Notes: a model not told the origin generated them from the letters alone. 64,000 nucleotides of DNA from Oenococcus sicerae (GCF_004102045.2 NZ_CP029684.2:434001-498000), one strand, 5' to 3'; shown: positions 35,754 to 45,723, counted from the stretch's first letter. Translations and numbers: made by a program.

Positions 35754-35962
35754 ACTTACATTTTATCAGTTATTTTTTAAAATGACATTTTAATTATTTA
35801 AGGCTGTCAAACAGTTAATTAGTTAACTGATGATTTCGCCTAGTACATTGGCCTTGCCTCCTTTTCTATATGTTCATTGTTGGTTAGCAATATTAAACAA
35901 AAGTAAGCTTTCGGTTAAGGCAAAATAAAAACTAGCAACAAGACTGCTAGTTTATAAATCAG
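35754..35962. other. Intergenic gap with an inverted repeat
   Basis: AT-rich stretch of about 210 bases without a gene. It contains the perfect repeat CAGTTAA-TTAG-TTAACTG at 35812-35829, about 60 bases upstream of the thioredoxin-like start, a possible operator, and the terminator at 35921-35954. Confidence 0.4.
35921..35954 (-). terminator. Terminator of the hypothetical gene at 36 kb
   Basis: AAACTAGCA and TGCTAGTTT are perfect 9-base arms around 7 bases, followed on the minus strand by TTATTTT. Confidence 0.8.
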
Positions 35963-36337
35963 TTAATTTAATTGGAAAATTTGTCGAATTTGTTTGAAAA
36001 ATAGTTCAATGAAAGCAAGTAATTTTTCACGAGTCAGCTTGATCGAATTGCCATTCTGAAAAGAAAAAATGCTTTCGTACTGAAAATGTTTCGGAAACAC
36101 GATCGGTTTGCCACTCTTGATCGCTTCAGCAACTAGACGAAGCTCCGTCAAAGCATTGAAACTAGACGTGATATTACTTTCCATGGTATGCATACGATTA
36201 CTGAAACGATCATTTAAGGCCAGCAAAACACTTTGCAAAAAGATTTGATCATTCGCTTGGATATCATCCAATAACAAATGTGTCTGTCCTTCTGATCGAT
36301 CAATATATTCTTTTGTATAAGATTTAACTGCTAACAT
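35963..36337 (-). CDS. Hypothetical protein, 124 aa
   Basis: I do not recognise a family. The protein is soluble and mixed in charge, with an N-terminal segment rich in acidic and Gln residues (DRSEGQTHLLLDDIQAND). It is predicted largely helical, with a C-terminal helix FIELFFKQIRQIF that could be amphipathic. No signal peptide, cysteine or catalytic motif is seen. It begins with an ATG 54 bases downstream of the serine hydrolase stop and ends just before a strong terminator, which supports it being a real gene. Confidence 0.6.
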   Translation of the reverse strand: MLAVKSYTKEYIDRSEGQTHLLLDDIQANDQIFLQSVLLALNDRFSNRMHTMESNITSSFNALTELRLVAEAIKSGKPIVFPKHFQYESIFSFQNGNSIKLTREKLLAFIELFFKQIRQIFQLN

Positions 36338-36391
36338 ATGTCGATATCGCCACTCTTTGCGGCTACAAACTAATTCTAGCAGACGTCAAAA

Positions 36392-37531
36392 TCAATTAGT
36401 CATCAGCTGCCAGAAAATTTTCTCAGCCAGATCCTGCCAAGCAGGTTTGCTGGCAGTATTAGCTAGCATAATGACAGTCGTTTGATTATCTTTGCTGATG
36501 AACACGGTCGGCTCATAACCCAAAATATAGCCATGAGCTTTATAAAATTTCGGTTCATTATAAGCTCCCGAGGCATAGGGAAAACCGTTGACCTTGGCAA
36601 ACATTTGCGAAATCATAGCTGGTGGAATCAGTTTTCCGGAAAATAATTCATGAAAATAAAGGTATAAATTGCCAGTCGTAGTAAATAAATTTCCAGTAGC
36701 CACTTCACGTGCTAAATAAGCATCGCCATTATTAGCCGCTTTTTGCGTCACGAAACTTTTGTAGGAAAAGGTTCGATCAGGACTGGCAGAAAAGCCAGTA
36801 CCATTCACAAAATCAAATTTACGGCCAAAAACCGCATCCAAATTATCGCGATAACTCTTTTTTGTGATACTTTCTAAAATACCAGCCAAAATTTTAAAAT
36901 TTGTCGCATCATAATGAAAACGTCCAACTGGGAATTTTTGAACAGTGTGTTGAATATACCAGTCAATGTACTGGCTATCGCTCATCAAAGCTGTTGGCCC
37001 GGATCCAGCTGATAACCCAGATGTCATTGTTAACAAATTTTGGACTGTAGTACTGTCGGCATTAGGTAGATTAGGATAAAAACGACTTAATTTTGTCTGC
37101 AAGGTCAGTTTACCAGCCTGAATTTGTTTCATAATCAGCAAAGCCGTCAGACTTTTTTGAATTGAGGCCAAACCGTAAAGGGATTTTGGTGTATTTAATT
37201 TAGCACTAGCTCGATCAGCGTAAGAATAACCTTTATTTATTAAAATCTTATTATGGCTAACAAGCAAAATGCTGCCGGAGAAATTACTTGTTTTAATTTC
37301 CGCATCGATTTTCGTCGCAAGAGGGCTACTTTTTTTTATCCTCGTTGCTGAAAAATTGGATTTGCGATCAATAGAAAAAAGATCAGGTTTGATATAATGA
37401 TAATCTTTTATCGGCTGGCCGGACTTCGTTGAAGCCAGATCATGCTGAGAATCAGCTTGGAATAAATAAATTGCCAAACCTAAAAAAAGCGCAAAAAGAA
37501 AAAGACCTGATTTTGCAAAAAAATGTTTCAT
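36392..37531 (-). CDS. Membrane-anchored serine hydrolase (beta-lactamase/PBP family)
   Basis: Protein of 379 aa in the class C beta-lactamase-related family, which includes D-alanyl esterases and penicillin-binding-like enzymes. The active Ser is Ser123 in GLASIQKSLTAL (S-x-x-K), and the second motif Tyr is in FHYDATNFKIL near residue 207. An N-terminal hydrophobic segment (LFLFALFLGLAIYLF) anchors it outside the membrane; there is no lipobox. It could trim peptidoglycan or teichoic acid D-alanyl groups. It lies 9 bases after ppx and may be co-transcribed with ppk-ppx. Confidence 0.82.
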   Translation of the reverse strand: MKHFFAKSGLFLFALFLGLAIYLFQADSQHDLASTKSGQPIKDYHYIKPDLFSIDRKSNFSATRIKKSSPLATKIDAEIKTSNFSGSILLVSHNKILINKGYSYADRASAKLNTPKSLYGLASIQKSLTALLIMKQIQAGKLTLQTKLSRFYPNLPNADSTTVQNLLTMTSGLSAGSGPTALMSDSQYIDWYIQHTVQKFPVGRFHYDATNFKILAGILESITKKSYRDNLDAVFGRKFDFVNGTGFSASPDRTFSYKSFVTQKAANNGDAYLAREVATGNLFTTTGNLYLYFHELFSGKLIPPAMISQMFAKVNGFPYASGAYNEPKFYKAHGYILGYEPTVFISKDNQTTVIMLANTASKPAWQDLAEKIFWQLMTN

Positions 37532-37540
37532 CTAATAATC

Positions 37541-38521
37541 CTAAACTTCGTCGCTTTCTGTATCGGCCGCCTCATCTACTCTTGGATCCAGCACCTCATG
37601 TCCGGTCACTTTTTGAATTTCTTCAAACAAGATCCCTTCGCGCAAACCGGATTGCGAAAAAATGACTTGGTCAGCATCAACATATTGGCACAGTTTGATC
37701 AATGGCAGCATACCACCAACAATAATGTCTGCGCGAGCCTTGGCTAAGCCTGGTAGATCCCCACGTTCCTTCAGATTACTGGCTAGTACCTGCTGGAAAA
37801 TCTGATTGGCTTCATCAGATGACAGATGATAGCCATGGATCGGCAGCCCAACTATTTCCTTTTCGCGGCGGGAAATTTTAGCCAAAGTTCGATTTGATCC
37901 GCCAATCGCAATAATTGGAAAATTTCTAACCTCTAAAAGCCAGGAAACATCACGAAAAAGCCGCTGTAGGGCCGTGATCGCGCTAAAAAGCGAAACCGCA
38001 GTTACTTGATCTTTTTCTAAATAGCTTTCTGTTAAATTGACTGACCCGACTGGTAACGAAATGCCGTGAATTTCTCTTTTGTCGCGTACCATGATCAATT
38101 CAGAAGAAGCGCCGCCGGTATCAAGAATCAGTGCGTTTTCGATCGGCAGAGTTTCAATAATACCCATGTAATCATAGTGGGCTTCTTGCAGGCCTGTAAT
38201 CACTTCCAATGGCTGGTCCAAAGCTGTTTCGAATTTATCTAAAAAATATTTCTGATTAGATGCTTGGCGAACAGCGGCCGTGGCGACTGCTCGAACCGTA
38301 ATTTGATCGTACTTGCTAATTTCTTTTTTAAAGTTCTTGATCGCTTGAATCGTTCGATTAATGGCATCCTCTTGTAAAATGCGTTTCTTACCCATACCGG
38401 CCGATAAGCGGACCATTTCTTGAAAACGGCCAAGAACCTCGTAACCGCCGTTCTCTTGATATTGGCTAATAGTCATACGAACAGAGTTTGATCCTAAGTC
38501 AATGATTGCAAATTTTGTCAT
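37541..38521 (-). CDS. ppx: Exopolyphosphatase, Ppx/GppA family
   Basis: ASKHA-fold phosphatase of 326 aa that removes phosphate from polyphosphate (or the pppGpp 5' end). It has the phosphate-binding loops AIIDLGSNSVRMTI at the start and LILDTGGASSELIMV near residue 140. It matches the short, two-domain class without the C-terminal HD domain. It follows ppk by 24 bases, the classic arrangement for making and breaking polyphosphate. Confidence 0.92.
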   Translation of the reverse strand: MTKFAIIDLGSNSVRMTISQYQENGGYEVLGRFQEMVRLSAGMGKKRILQEDAINRTIQAIKNFKKEISKYDQITVRAVATAAVRQASNQKYFLDKFETALDQPLEVITGLQEAHYDYMGIIETLPIENALILDTGGASSELIMVRDKREIHGISLPVGSVNLTESYLEKDQVTAVSLFSAITALQRLFRDVSWLLEVRNFPIIAIGGSNRTLAKISRREKEIVGLPIHGYHLSSDEANQIFQQVLASNLKERGDLPGLAKARADIIVGGMLPLIKLCQYVDADQVIFSQSGLREGILFEEIQKVTGHEVLDPRVDEAADTESDEV

Positions 38522-38545
38522 AAAATCTCCCGCTTCCAGTCTACC

Positions 38546-40642
38546 TTATTTATCACCAACAAATTTTTCAGCGAATTTGTCGTCAACAAACTCCTGCCCC
38601 ATAAATAATGCTTGACTATCAACTCGGCGGCGGCGTTTAGAGTGTCTTAAATAGCTGCCGTCTGATTTCATTTTCCACATATTGACGGTATCGGCCCACA
38701 TTGTTTCAAAAATCTCAGCAATCTGAGACTCGCATTTTGGATCGGTAATCGGTACTAATAGTTCCACACGGCGATATAAGTTTCTCGGCATTAAATCAGC
38801 ACTGGAAATATAAGTCAAAGGCGTCCCATTGTTAGCAAAACGATAAATTCGAGAATGCTCTAGAAAGCGGCCAATAATCGAATGAACCTTAATTTTAGAT
38901 GTCATGGCTTTAATATCCGGCCGTAACGTCTCGATACCGCGAATTAATAAATGGATCGGAACACCAGCCTGGCTAGCACTGATCAAATGATCAATAATAT
39001 CTGTATCATTCAAAGAATTTGCTTTGATCCAAATGCCGGATGTTTTGCCATTAGTCTGAGCTTGCGCCTCTGCATCAATCAATTGCGATAAACGATCAGC
39101 AATACCATTGGGTGAAATATAAGCCATTTTAAGATTTTCCGGTGCAAAATAACCGGTCAAATAATTGAAGATCTGCGTCAGATCATCAGCTAAATCATCA
39201 TTAGCCGTAAATAAGGAAATATCTGTATAGAGGCGCGCCGTCACATCGTTATAATTGCCTGTGCCCACATGAATATAACGTTTGATCCCGGCTGCTTCTT
39301 TGCGTATGATCAAAGTCATTTTTGAATGAACTTTTAAATTTGGCAAACCATACATGACATGCACGCCTTGTTTTTCCAACTCTTCAGCCCAGTGAACATT
39401 ATTTTCCTCATCGAAGCGAGCCTTAACTTCCACCAAAGTCGTCACTTGTTTGCCAGCCTCGGCAGCACGCCCTAAAGCAGCAACGATCGGTGAATGATCC
39501 GAAACCCGGTACAAAGTCATTTTAATGGCCATTGTATTCGGATCATCAGTTGCCTGATTGATTAAATTCACGACCGGCGCAAAATCATCATAAGGGTGTT
39601 GCAAAATAACATCATGATCAGCTATCGTTTTAAAAATACCACTGCCCATCAAAGTCTTATCTAATTTGGCATTAAAAGGCGTATACATGAGTTCCGGACG
39701 TTGAACCTGTTTGATCAAAGTATCCAAAAAAGCGAGATCAACTGGACCAGAAACACGATAAATACGGCGTTTATTGAGGGGCAACGCCTTTTGAAGATGG
39801 CGTTCCAGCTTTTTAGACATCTGTTTTTCGGCAACCAAACGGATAACTTGTCCACGTTCACGTTTTTTCAGCTGCGTCTGTACCTCTTTTAAAAGATTCG
39901 GCGAATCCTCTTCGGCAATTCCTAGCTCCATATCACGTAAAATATGAAAAGCAGCTACTTCTTGAACACTATAATCATTAAAAAGCAGATTAATGAAAAC
40001 ACGAATCACGTCTTCGATCAGTACATACGCTTGTACCTTGCCAACTGGTAATTTAATGACACGCTGTAAGTTTTTTGGTACTTGAATAAAAGCATAGTGT
40101 TCCGTTTTTCCTTTTTTCTTGGCTGCCGTCGCGACAAGACGGATTCCTAGATTTAAACTGTCATTTGCTAAAAAAGGAAAGGGGCGTGTGCCATCATCAG
40201 CCATAGGCGTCAAAATAGGGAAAATTTCTTGTTTGAAATACTTCGCCAACCAATCAAATTGAGAACTTTCCAATTCGCTGATTTCCAAAATATTAATATT
40301 ATCCTTGGCTAACATTGGTACCAAGGAACGCGCATACAAAGAATGCTGTTTTCTTAATTGAGCACCGGCCGCAGCAGAAATCACATCTAGCTCTTCAGGC
40401 GGCGTCAAACCCGTTGGTTCTCTGGTCTGCAGGTGAAGCTGCGCCATCTGATGGATCGAAGCCAGACGCACCATGAACCACTCATCAAGATTTTTCTGCG
40501 TGATCGACAGAAAGCGAGCGCGCTCCAACAAAGGATGTCTTTGATCATTTGCTTGAGCTAAAACACGATCATTAAATTTGATCCATGATACTTCTCGATT
40601 GATGAGATATTTGGAATTGTCGTTATCATTTAATAGCATCAT
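38546..40642 (-). CDS. ppk: Polyphosphate kinase 1
   Basis: Reversibly makes polyphosphate from ATP; 698 aa, the usual Ppk1 length. N-terminal domain begins YLINREVSWIKFNDRVL. The autophosphorylated histidine is in KVHSKMTLI and the second active histidine in LEHSRIYRF. The nucleotide-binding region includes TMAIKMTLYRVS. The start may be either of two adjacent ATG codons. It is the first gene of ppk-ppx, isolated from pepO by a strong terminator. Confidence 0.95.
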   Translation of the reverse strand: MMLLNDNDNSKYLINREVSWIKFNDRVLAQANDQRHPLLERARFLSITQKNLDEWFMVRLASIHQMAQLHLQTREPTGLTPPEELDVISAAAGAQLRKQHSLYARSLVPMLAKDNINILEISELESSQFDWLAKYFKQEIFPILTPMADDGTRPFPFLANDSLNLGIRLVATAAKKKGKTEHYAFIQVPKNLQRVIKLPVGKVQAYVLIEDVIRVFINLLFNDYSVQEVAAFHILRDMELGIAEEDSPNLLKEVQTQLKKRERGQVIRLVAEKQMSKKLERHLQKALPLNKRRIYRVSGPVDLAFLDTLIKQVQRPELMYTPFNAKLDKTLMGSGIFKTIADHDVILQHPYDDFAPVVNLINQATDDPNTMAIKMTLYRVSDHSPIVAALGRAAEAGKQVTTLVEVKARFDEENNVHWAEELEKQGVHVMYGLPNLKVHSKMTLIIRKEAAGIKRYIHVGTGNYNDVTARLYTDISLFTANDDLADDLTQIFNYLTGYFAPENLKMAYISPNGIADRLSQLIDAEAQAQTNGKTSGIWIKANSLNDTDIIDHLISASQAGVPIHLLIRGIETLRPDIKAMTSKIKVHSIIGRFLEHSRIYRFANNGTPLTYISSADLMPRNLYRRVELLVPITDPKCESQIAEIFETMWADTVNMWKMKSDGSYLRHSKRRRRVDSQALFMGQEFVDDKFAEKFVGDK

Positions 40643-40655
40643 CTTAATTATCTAC

Positions 40656-40684
40656 AAAAAAACGGCCTTCAAGCCGTTTTTTTT
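40656..40684 (-). terminator. Terminator of pepO
   Basis: AAAAAAACGGC and GCCGTTTTTTT form perfect 11-base arms around 6 bases, between the pepO stop and the ppk start. Confidence 0.9.
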
Positions 40685-40692
40685 GAATGTCA

Positions 40693-42582
40693 TTACCATA
40701 GACTAACGCGATCTGCAGGTGCACGATACATACCGTCGCCCTTTTCAATATGAAAAGCATCAAAAAATTCTTGAAAGTTTTTAACTGGTTCGTTAGCACG
40801 CAACTTGTTTGGCGCATGCTCATCGATACTAGTCAAAAGTTTGATATATTCGGCACTGGCTTTCATACGCCAAATGGTGGCCCAGGTCGTAAAAAACGAT
40901 TTAGATGAGAAATTGGCGTCTGTATGACCAGCCTGCAATGCAGCACTTAAGCCGCCAAGATCGGCGATGTTTTCCGTTAAAGTCAATTTTGGATTTACAG
41001 CTGCCCCATCGAGATCCAAACCGCTCCATGATCGAACGATCGCTTGAGCTTTGTCTGTAAATTTCTTTAGGTCCTCATCGGTCCACCAATTATTTAATGA
41101 CCCTTTTTCATCAAAACGAGCACCATTTGTGTCGAAAGCGTGAGAAACCTCATGTGCAATAACAGCACCGATGCCACCATAATTCGCTGAAGCACCACGA
41201 TCAAAGTCATAAAAAGGCGCCTGTAAAATACCAGCTGGAAAATTGATCGAATTGGTCTGCGGATCGTAATAGGCATTCACTGTATCAGCTGTCATGCCCC
41301 ATTCAGTTGTATCGACTTTTGTATTCCAGCGGTCCAGCGAGAATTGCGCTTCTTGTTTGGACAAAACTTCAAAATTTTCCAACAAACTGGTCTGCAAATC
41401 AACCTTTCTTTTCAAGAAACGTAGTGGTACTTGATCTGGATAGCCAATTTTAATAGCGATATGATCCAATTTGCTGATTGCTTTTTTGATCGTATCTGAT
41501 CCCAACCAGTCATTATGAGTTAGACGATCACGATAAACACTGATCATTTTATTGATCATCGTTTCAACATTATGCTTCGCTTCGGGAGAAAAATGTTTAA
41601 TTCGGAAATATTCGCCCAGAAGAAAACCAAATTGCTGATGTGCTAAAGCGTAAGCTTCTCGAGCTGGTTCGGCTGCTTGGGCAGCACCCGTCAATGCTCT
41701 AGAAAAAGTACCGGATTGTTTAAATAGATCATAAGAAGCAAGGCTCGAGAACTTGGCCACATTTTTTGCGATCAGCCAACTTTTGAAAATAGACCAATTA
41801 GCATCAGTGTAGACATCCTTAGCTGAATCCCAAAAACGCTCAGAAGATAAAATGACTTTATCAACAGGTTTGCCAACTAATGTGTTCACGTATGTTTGCA
41901 GATCAATCGTGGTCAAATAAGCTGCAAAATCATGGATCGCTTTGGGATGATAATTCTTGTAATAAGCCATTTGTTCTTCACGACTCAAAACAAGATCAGG
42001 CAGTAAAGCATCAAACTGTTTAGCATCTTGAACAATTTTGTCAGCCTCGTCTGCCGAATAACCAGCAGTCATCAATAACTGAGTCGTCATTTTGGACCAA
42101 GTAGCCAGTAAAGGCTCTTTTTGTGGATTATCGGCAGCATAATAAGTGGAATCAGGTAAAATTGTCGCAGGTTCATCCACCCAAAAAATATAACGATCAG
42201 CCTGCTTGAAGTCCGGTGTCACGCCAACATTGAAGCTGGTTGAATATCCAGATAAGTCTAAATCTGCCAGTGCTTTAGAAAAATCCTCAAAACTAGTCAG
42301 AGCTGTAATGCGTTTTAAAGACTGGACGACGGGCTGAGCTGCCTGGGCATTTCTGGTTTGCCAGTCATTAGCTAATTTATAGAAATCAATAAAATTTTTT
42401 AAATACGCTGGCGAATTTTTTTCGCCCTTAGCAAAGACTTCTGTATCAGCACGCATGTCATCTTCGATTGATAAATATAGATCTGTAAAAGCACTCGCCG
42501 AAGGCATATCGGGACGGATCTTTGCCGTTTTCAGCCAATCTTCGTTGATTGCCGCAAACAAATCATCTTGTACTCTAACCAT
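40693..42582 (-). CDS. pepO: M13-family endopeptidase PepO
   Basis: Zinc oligo-endopeptidase of 629 aa, cytoplasmic in lactic acid bacteria, cutting peptides imported by Opp. Zinc ligands lie in VIAHEVSHAFD (HExxH) and ENIADLGG, and the substrate-side NAYYDPQTNSI motif is intact. No signal peptide is present. The start at 42582 is preferred because AGGAGG lies 5 bases upstream; the longer in-frame start at 42624 has none. It is monocistronic. Confidence 0.94.
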   Translation of the reverse strand: MVRVQDDLFAAINEDWLKTAKIRPDMPSASAFTDLYLSIEDDMRADTEVFAKGEKNSPAYLKNFIDFYKLANDWQTRNAQAAQPVVQSLKRITALTSFEDFSKALADLDLSGYSTSFNVGVTPDFKQADRYIFWVDEPATILPDSTYYAADNPQKEPLLATWSKMTTQLLMTAGYSADEADKIVQDAKQFDALLPDLVLSREEQMAYYKNYHPKAIHDFAAYLTTIDLQTYVNTLVGKPVDKVILSSERFWDSAKDVYTDANWSIFKSWLIAKNVAKFSSLASYDLFKQSGTFSRALTGAAQAAEPAREAYALAHQQFGFLLGEYFRIKHFSPEAKHNVETMINKMISVYRDRLTHNDWLGSDTIKKAISKLDHIAIKIGYPDQVPLRFLKRKVDLQTSLLENFEVLSKQEAQFSLDRWNTKVDTTEWGMTADTVNAYYDPQTNSINFPAGILQAPFYDFDRGASANYGGIGAVIAHEVSHAFDTNGARFDEKGSLNNWWTDEDLKKFTDKAQAIVRSWSGLDLDGAAVNPKLTLTENIADLGGLSAALQAGHTDANFSSKSFFTTWATIWRMKASAEYIKLLTSIDEHAPNKLRANEPVKNFQEFFDAFHIEKGDGMYRAPADRVSLW

Positions 42583-42624
42583 TGTTCCTCCTAAATTTTG
42601 TTTCAATTCTAACATAGATATCAA

Positions 42625-42647
42625 TAAAAAAAGACCCGAAGGCCTTC
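42625..42647 (-). terminator. Terminator of the polar amino-acid ABC operon
   Basis: On the minus strand AAGGCC-TTCG-GGTCTT is followed by seven T, directly after the last permease gene. Confidence 0.75.
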
Positions 42648-42648
42648 A

Positions 42649-43317
42649 TTAAGCTGCCATTCTGCTATCAAACCAGTTGGCGATCAGCGATAATCCATAG
42701 TTCAAAATAAAGTACATAATTGCCAAAGCCACAAAAACCGGAATCGTATAATTCGAATTTTGTGCATAAACAATTTGTCCTCTAAAGGTCATCTCTGATA
42801 GCACAATACCAACTGCCAAGCTCGTATCCTTCACTAAGGAGATCAGTTGAGAAATAATCGGTGGAATCATTTTTTTAATTGCCTGCGGCAATACAATGTG
42901 CAGCAGCGCTTGTTGATTTGTCATGCCGACTGACCGAGCACCTTCTGCTTGACCGGTCGGAACGGCCAACAACCCGCCACGAATAATTTCAGCCAGCATA
43001 GTTGATTCAAACACGATCATCGCGATCACAGTTGCCCAAAAAACTGGTAAATAGATACCGATCATCGGCAAGACGAAATAAATGAAAAAGATGATTAACA
43101 AAAGCGGCAAATTCCTGATCACATCATTAATAATCGACACATACCTTGATAAGAAAGGGATTTTTTCGTAAATAATAATGCCGATAAAAGCGCCGAAGAT
43201 CAAACTACCAAGAACAGAAATGATCGAAACTGCAACCGTGATTCCGAGTCCGCCAAGAAGATAGTTAATATTATTTTTTGTAAAAGCGTCAAATATTCCT
43301 GCAACAACGATATTCAT
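42649..43317 (-). CDS. Polar amino acid ABC transporter permease 2
   Basis: HisM/GlnP-type permease of 222 aa with five helices. The EAA loop reads EGARSVGMTNQQALLHIVLPQAIKKMIP, cited as the region about 125-152. The N-terminus lacks a binding domain. It pairs with the preceding permease to form the channel of a glutamine/glutamate-type importer. It is the last gene of the operon ATPase-SBP-permease-permease, ending at a hairpin. Confidence 0.9.
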   Translation of the reverse strand: MNIVVAGIFDAFTKNNINYLLGGLGITVAVSIISVLGSLIFGAFIGIIIYEKIPFLSRYVSIINDVIRNLPLLLIIFFIYFVLPMIGIYLPVFWATVIAMIVFESTMLAEIIRGGLLAVPTGQAEGARSVGMTNQQALLHIVLPQAIKKMIPPIISQLISLVKDTSLAVGIVLSEMTFRGQIVYAQNSNYTIPVFVALAIMYFILNYGLSLIANWFDSRMAA

Positions 43318-43327
43318 AGTATCCTCC

Positions 43328-43972
43328 TTAAGCTATCCTTTTTAGTCTTGCTTCTAAGTACTTCATGTAGTAACTCAAAGGCAGCGTAATGATCAAATAA
43401 AAGATACCAACAATAATATAGGAATTAAAGCTATCAAAGGTTGCAGCAGCAACATTATTAGCCGTGTACATCAAATCACCACCAGCTACGAAAGCTAAAA
43501 TAGAAGAATTTTTAACTAAATTAATAAACTGATTGCCAAGTGATGGAATGGCAATTTTAAAAGCCTGCGGCAATACGATAATTCTAAGTGTCTGCCAAAA
43601 GCTCAGCCCATTAGAACGAGCACCTTCAGTTTGACCAATGCCGACCGAATTAATACCGGCACGAACTGTTTCGGCGATAAAAGCGGAGGTATAGAGCGAC
43701 AAACCAATAGTACCTGCCGTGAAACCGTCAATTTTAACAATTCTAGTGCCAACCAGATAGAAGAACATGACGATAATCAGCAACGGAATATTTCGGAATA
43801 TTTCAACATATACTTTAGCAATAACTCTTGCTGTTTTGCTTGGCACGATTTGCAAGATCGCAAACACAGTTCCTAAAATCGTCGACACCACTAAAGCTAT
43901 TAGACTAGAAACCAAAGTATAGCCAAAAGCTGTCACAAAAACACTAAAATTAGATGTCAATAAATTTATCAT
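43328..43972 (-). CDS. Polar amino acid ABC transporter permease 1
   Basis: HisM/GlnP-type permease (214 aa from ATG 43972) with EAA loop EGARSNGLSFWQTLRIIVLP. The start is set by the ATGA overlap with the stop of the binding-protein gene, with GGAGG 11 bases before; the longer open frame lies inside the upstream gene. It forms a heterodimeric membrane channel with the next permease. Confidence 0.9.
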   Translation of the reverse strand: MINLLTSNFSVFVTAFGYTLVSSLIALVVSTILGTVFAILQIVPSKTARVIAKVYVEIFRNIPLLIIVMFFYLVGTRIVKIDGFTAGTIGLSLYTSAFIAETVRAGINSVGIGQTEGARSNGLSFWQTLRIIVLPQAFKIAIPSLGNQFINLVKNSSILAFVAGGDLMYTANNVAAATFDSFNSYIIVGIFYLIITLPLSYYMKYLEARLKRIA

Positions 43973-44832
43973 TTTTCTAGTGACCTCCAATCTAATCCAG
44001 GCACACCTCGAAACCATTTTTTAATCAATTTGTTATAACTGCCATTAGCAATGATCGTCTTCAATGCTTTATTGGTCTGCTTCACCATATCCGGCTGGTT
44101 GTTATCAAAAGCAACTCCATACGGTTCAGTCGTAAAAGCGCCACCCACAACCGAGTATCCTGGATTCTCTGTCGCTAAGCCGTATAAGATACCGTTATCA
44201 GTTGTTAAAGCTTGACCCTGTCCAGCCTTTAAAGCCGCCATTGCCTGACCGTAATCACCTAGGGCAAGTACCTTAGCTTTAGGCGCAAATTTCTTCACAT
44301 TAATAACTGAATTAGATCCCACAACGCCAATAATCGTTGATTTGCTGTTGTTAAGATCCTTAATTGATTTAATGCCAGAACCGTTTTTAACTAAAATAGC
44401 CTGGCCGGCTTTGAAATAGGAATTAGAAAAATCAATAATTTTTTCTCGTTCCGGTGTAATCGTCGCTGTTGCAATAAAACCATCAATATTTGAATTTTTT
44501 AATAATTGAATTCGCGTATTCGAGGTCACAACGGTAAAGTCAGCCTTTAATGGCACACCAGATTGTTTGGCTAGCTGAACCGTTAAAGCTTTAGCAATAT
44601 CAACATCAAACCCCTCTGGCTTACCAGTCGCCGTATCCATTAAACCGAATAATTTCGTATCCGCTTTAACACCCCAGCGGATCTCACCCAAGCGCTTGAC
44701 ACGCGCCCAAGTATCAACATGTTTCGCGTTTTGAGCTGCAACAACTGAAGCGAAACCGATACCAAAAATAATCAGCAGTGTCAGGATCAAAGACGAAACG
44801 ATACCGATCTGTCTTTTTTTTGTTTTCTCCAC
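43969..44832 (-). CDS. Polar amino acid-binding protein
   Basis: Family 3 extracellular solute-binding protein, 287 aa, of the PEB1/GlnH group that binds glutamate, glutamine, aspartate or asparagine. Core motifs are GKPEGFDVDIAKAL, IATATITPEREKIIDFSNSYFKAGQ and TTEPYGVAF. The N-terminal hydrophobic segment (IVSSLILTLLIIFGIGFASVVAAQ) has no cysteine, so it is either anchored by this helix or released, not lipidated. Encoded between ATPase and permeases and coupled by ATGA to the latter. Confidence 0.9.
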   Translation of the reverse strand: MEKTKKRQIGIVSSLILTLLIIFGIGFASVVAAQNAKHVDTWARVKRLGEIRWGVKADTKLFGLMDTATGKPEGFDVDIAKALTVQLAKQSGVPLKADFTVVTSNTRIQLLKNSNIDGFIATATITPEREKIIDFSNSYFKAGQAILVKNGSGIKSIKDLNNSKSTIIGVVGSNSVINVKKFAPKAKVLALGDYGQAMAALKAGQGQALTTDNGILYGLATENPGYSVVGGAFTTEPYGVAFDNNQPDMVKQTNKALKTIIANGSYNKLIKKWFRGVPGLDWRSLEK

Positions 44833-44852
44833 TGAAACCCCCTCCTTTTTCT

Positions 44853-45608
44853 TTAATGGTTTTGAACTTGATCAACAAATTGTTGCGCACGAGCACTCTT
44901 GGGTTTCTTAAAGAAGTCACTTGTCTTAGAGTCTTCGAGAATTTCACCATCTGCCATGAAAATTACTCTATTCGCTACATTCTGAGCAAAATTCATTTCA
45001 TGAGTCACGATCAAGCTGGTCAGATCTGAGTCCTTAGCGATTCCTTGAATGATACGTAAAACATCACCAATCATTTCCGGATCAAGTGCAGATGTTGGTT
45101 CATCAAACAAGAGTGCCATTGGTTTCATAGCGAGACTTCGTGCAATCGCAACACGCTGTTTTTGACCACCAGAAAGCATACTGGGCATAGAACCAGCCTT
45201 GTCTTGCAAACCAACCCGCTCCAGCAGTTCTAAGGCATACTTCTCATTTTCTTCTTCAGGCACATGGTTCACAATTCTGGGTGCCAGCATCACATTTTCC
45301 AAAACTGATTTATTATTGTATAAATTAAAATGCTGGAAAACCATGCCAACACGCTTACGAATCTTATCAATATCCGTCTTCGGGTCATTCAAATCAAAGC
45401 CATTAACAATCAAATGTCCTTCTTGAATCGGTTCCAAACCATTGATCGCACGAATCAAGGTAGATTTTCCCGAACCAGAAGGTCCGATCAGCACGACCGT
45501 CTCACCGCGTTCAATTGTCAAATTAATATTCTTCAGAGCGTGAAAGTGGCCATAGTACTTTTCAACGCCGATAAATTGAATCATATCGTCTTTTTTCTCT
45601 TCTACCAT
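44853..45608 (-). CDS. glnQ: Polar amino acid ABC transporter ATP-binding protein
   Basis: ATPase of 251 aa. Walker A GPSGSGKSTLIR, signature MLSGGQKQRVAIARSLA, Walker B LLFDEPTSALDPE and H-loop VTHEM all match GlnQ-type importers. The start at 45608 follows AAAGGA at proper distance; the open frame extends upstream but without homology. First gene of the operon. Confidence 0.93.
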   Translation of the reverse strand: MVEEKKDDMIQFIGVEKYYGHFHALKNINLTIERGETVVLIGPSGSGKSTLIRAINGLEPIQEGHLIVNGFDLNDPKTDIDKIRKRVGMVFQHFNLYNNKSVLENVMLAPRIVNHVPEEENEKYALELLERVGLQDKAGSMPSMLSGGQKQRVAIARSLAMKPMALLFDEPTSALDPEMIGDVLRIIQGIAKDSDLTSLIVTHEMNFAQNVANRVIFMADGEILEDSKTSDFFKKPKSARAQQFVDQVQNH

Positions 45609-45694
45609 AAAAATTCCTTTCAAATTTTGTCTCCAGTTTATAAAAATTATACAGATATTTGCTACGAATATTCGGGCCTGATAGTAAAACAAAA

Positions 45695-45723
45695 TAAAAA
45701 ACGCCTTATTTGCCGGCGTTTTC
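45695..45723 (-). terminator. Terminator after the ABC exporter pair
   Basis: AACGCC and GGCGTT arms followed on the minus strand by a T-rich run; it overlaps the last codons of the second exporter gene. Confidence 0.8.
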
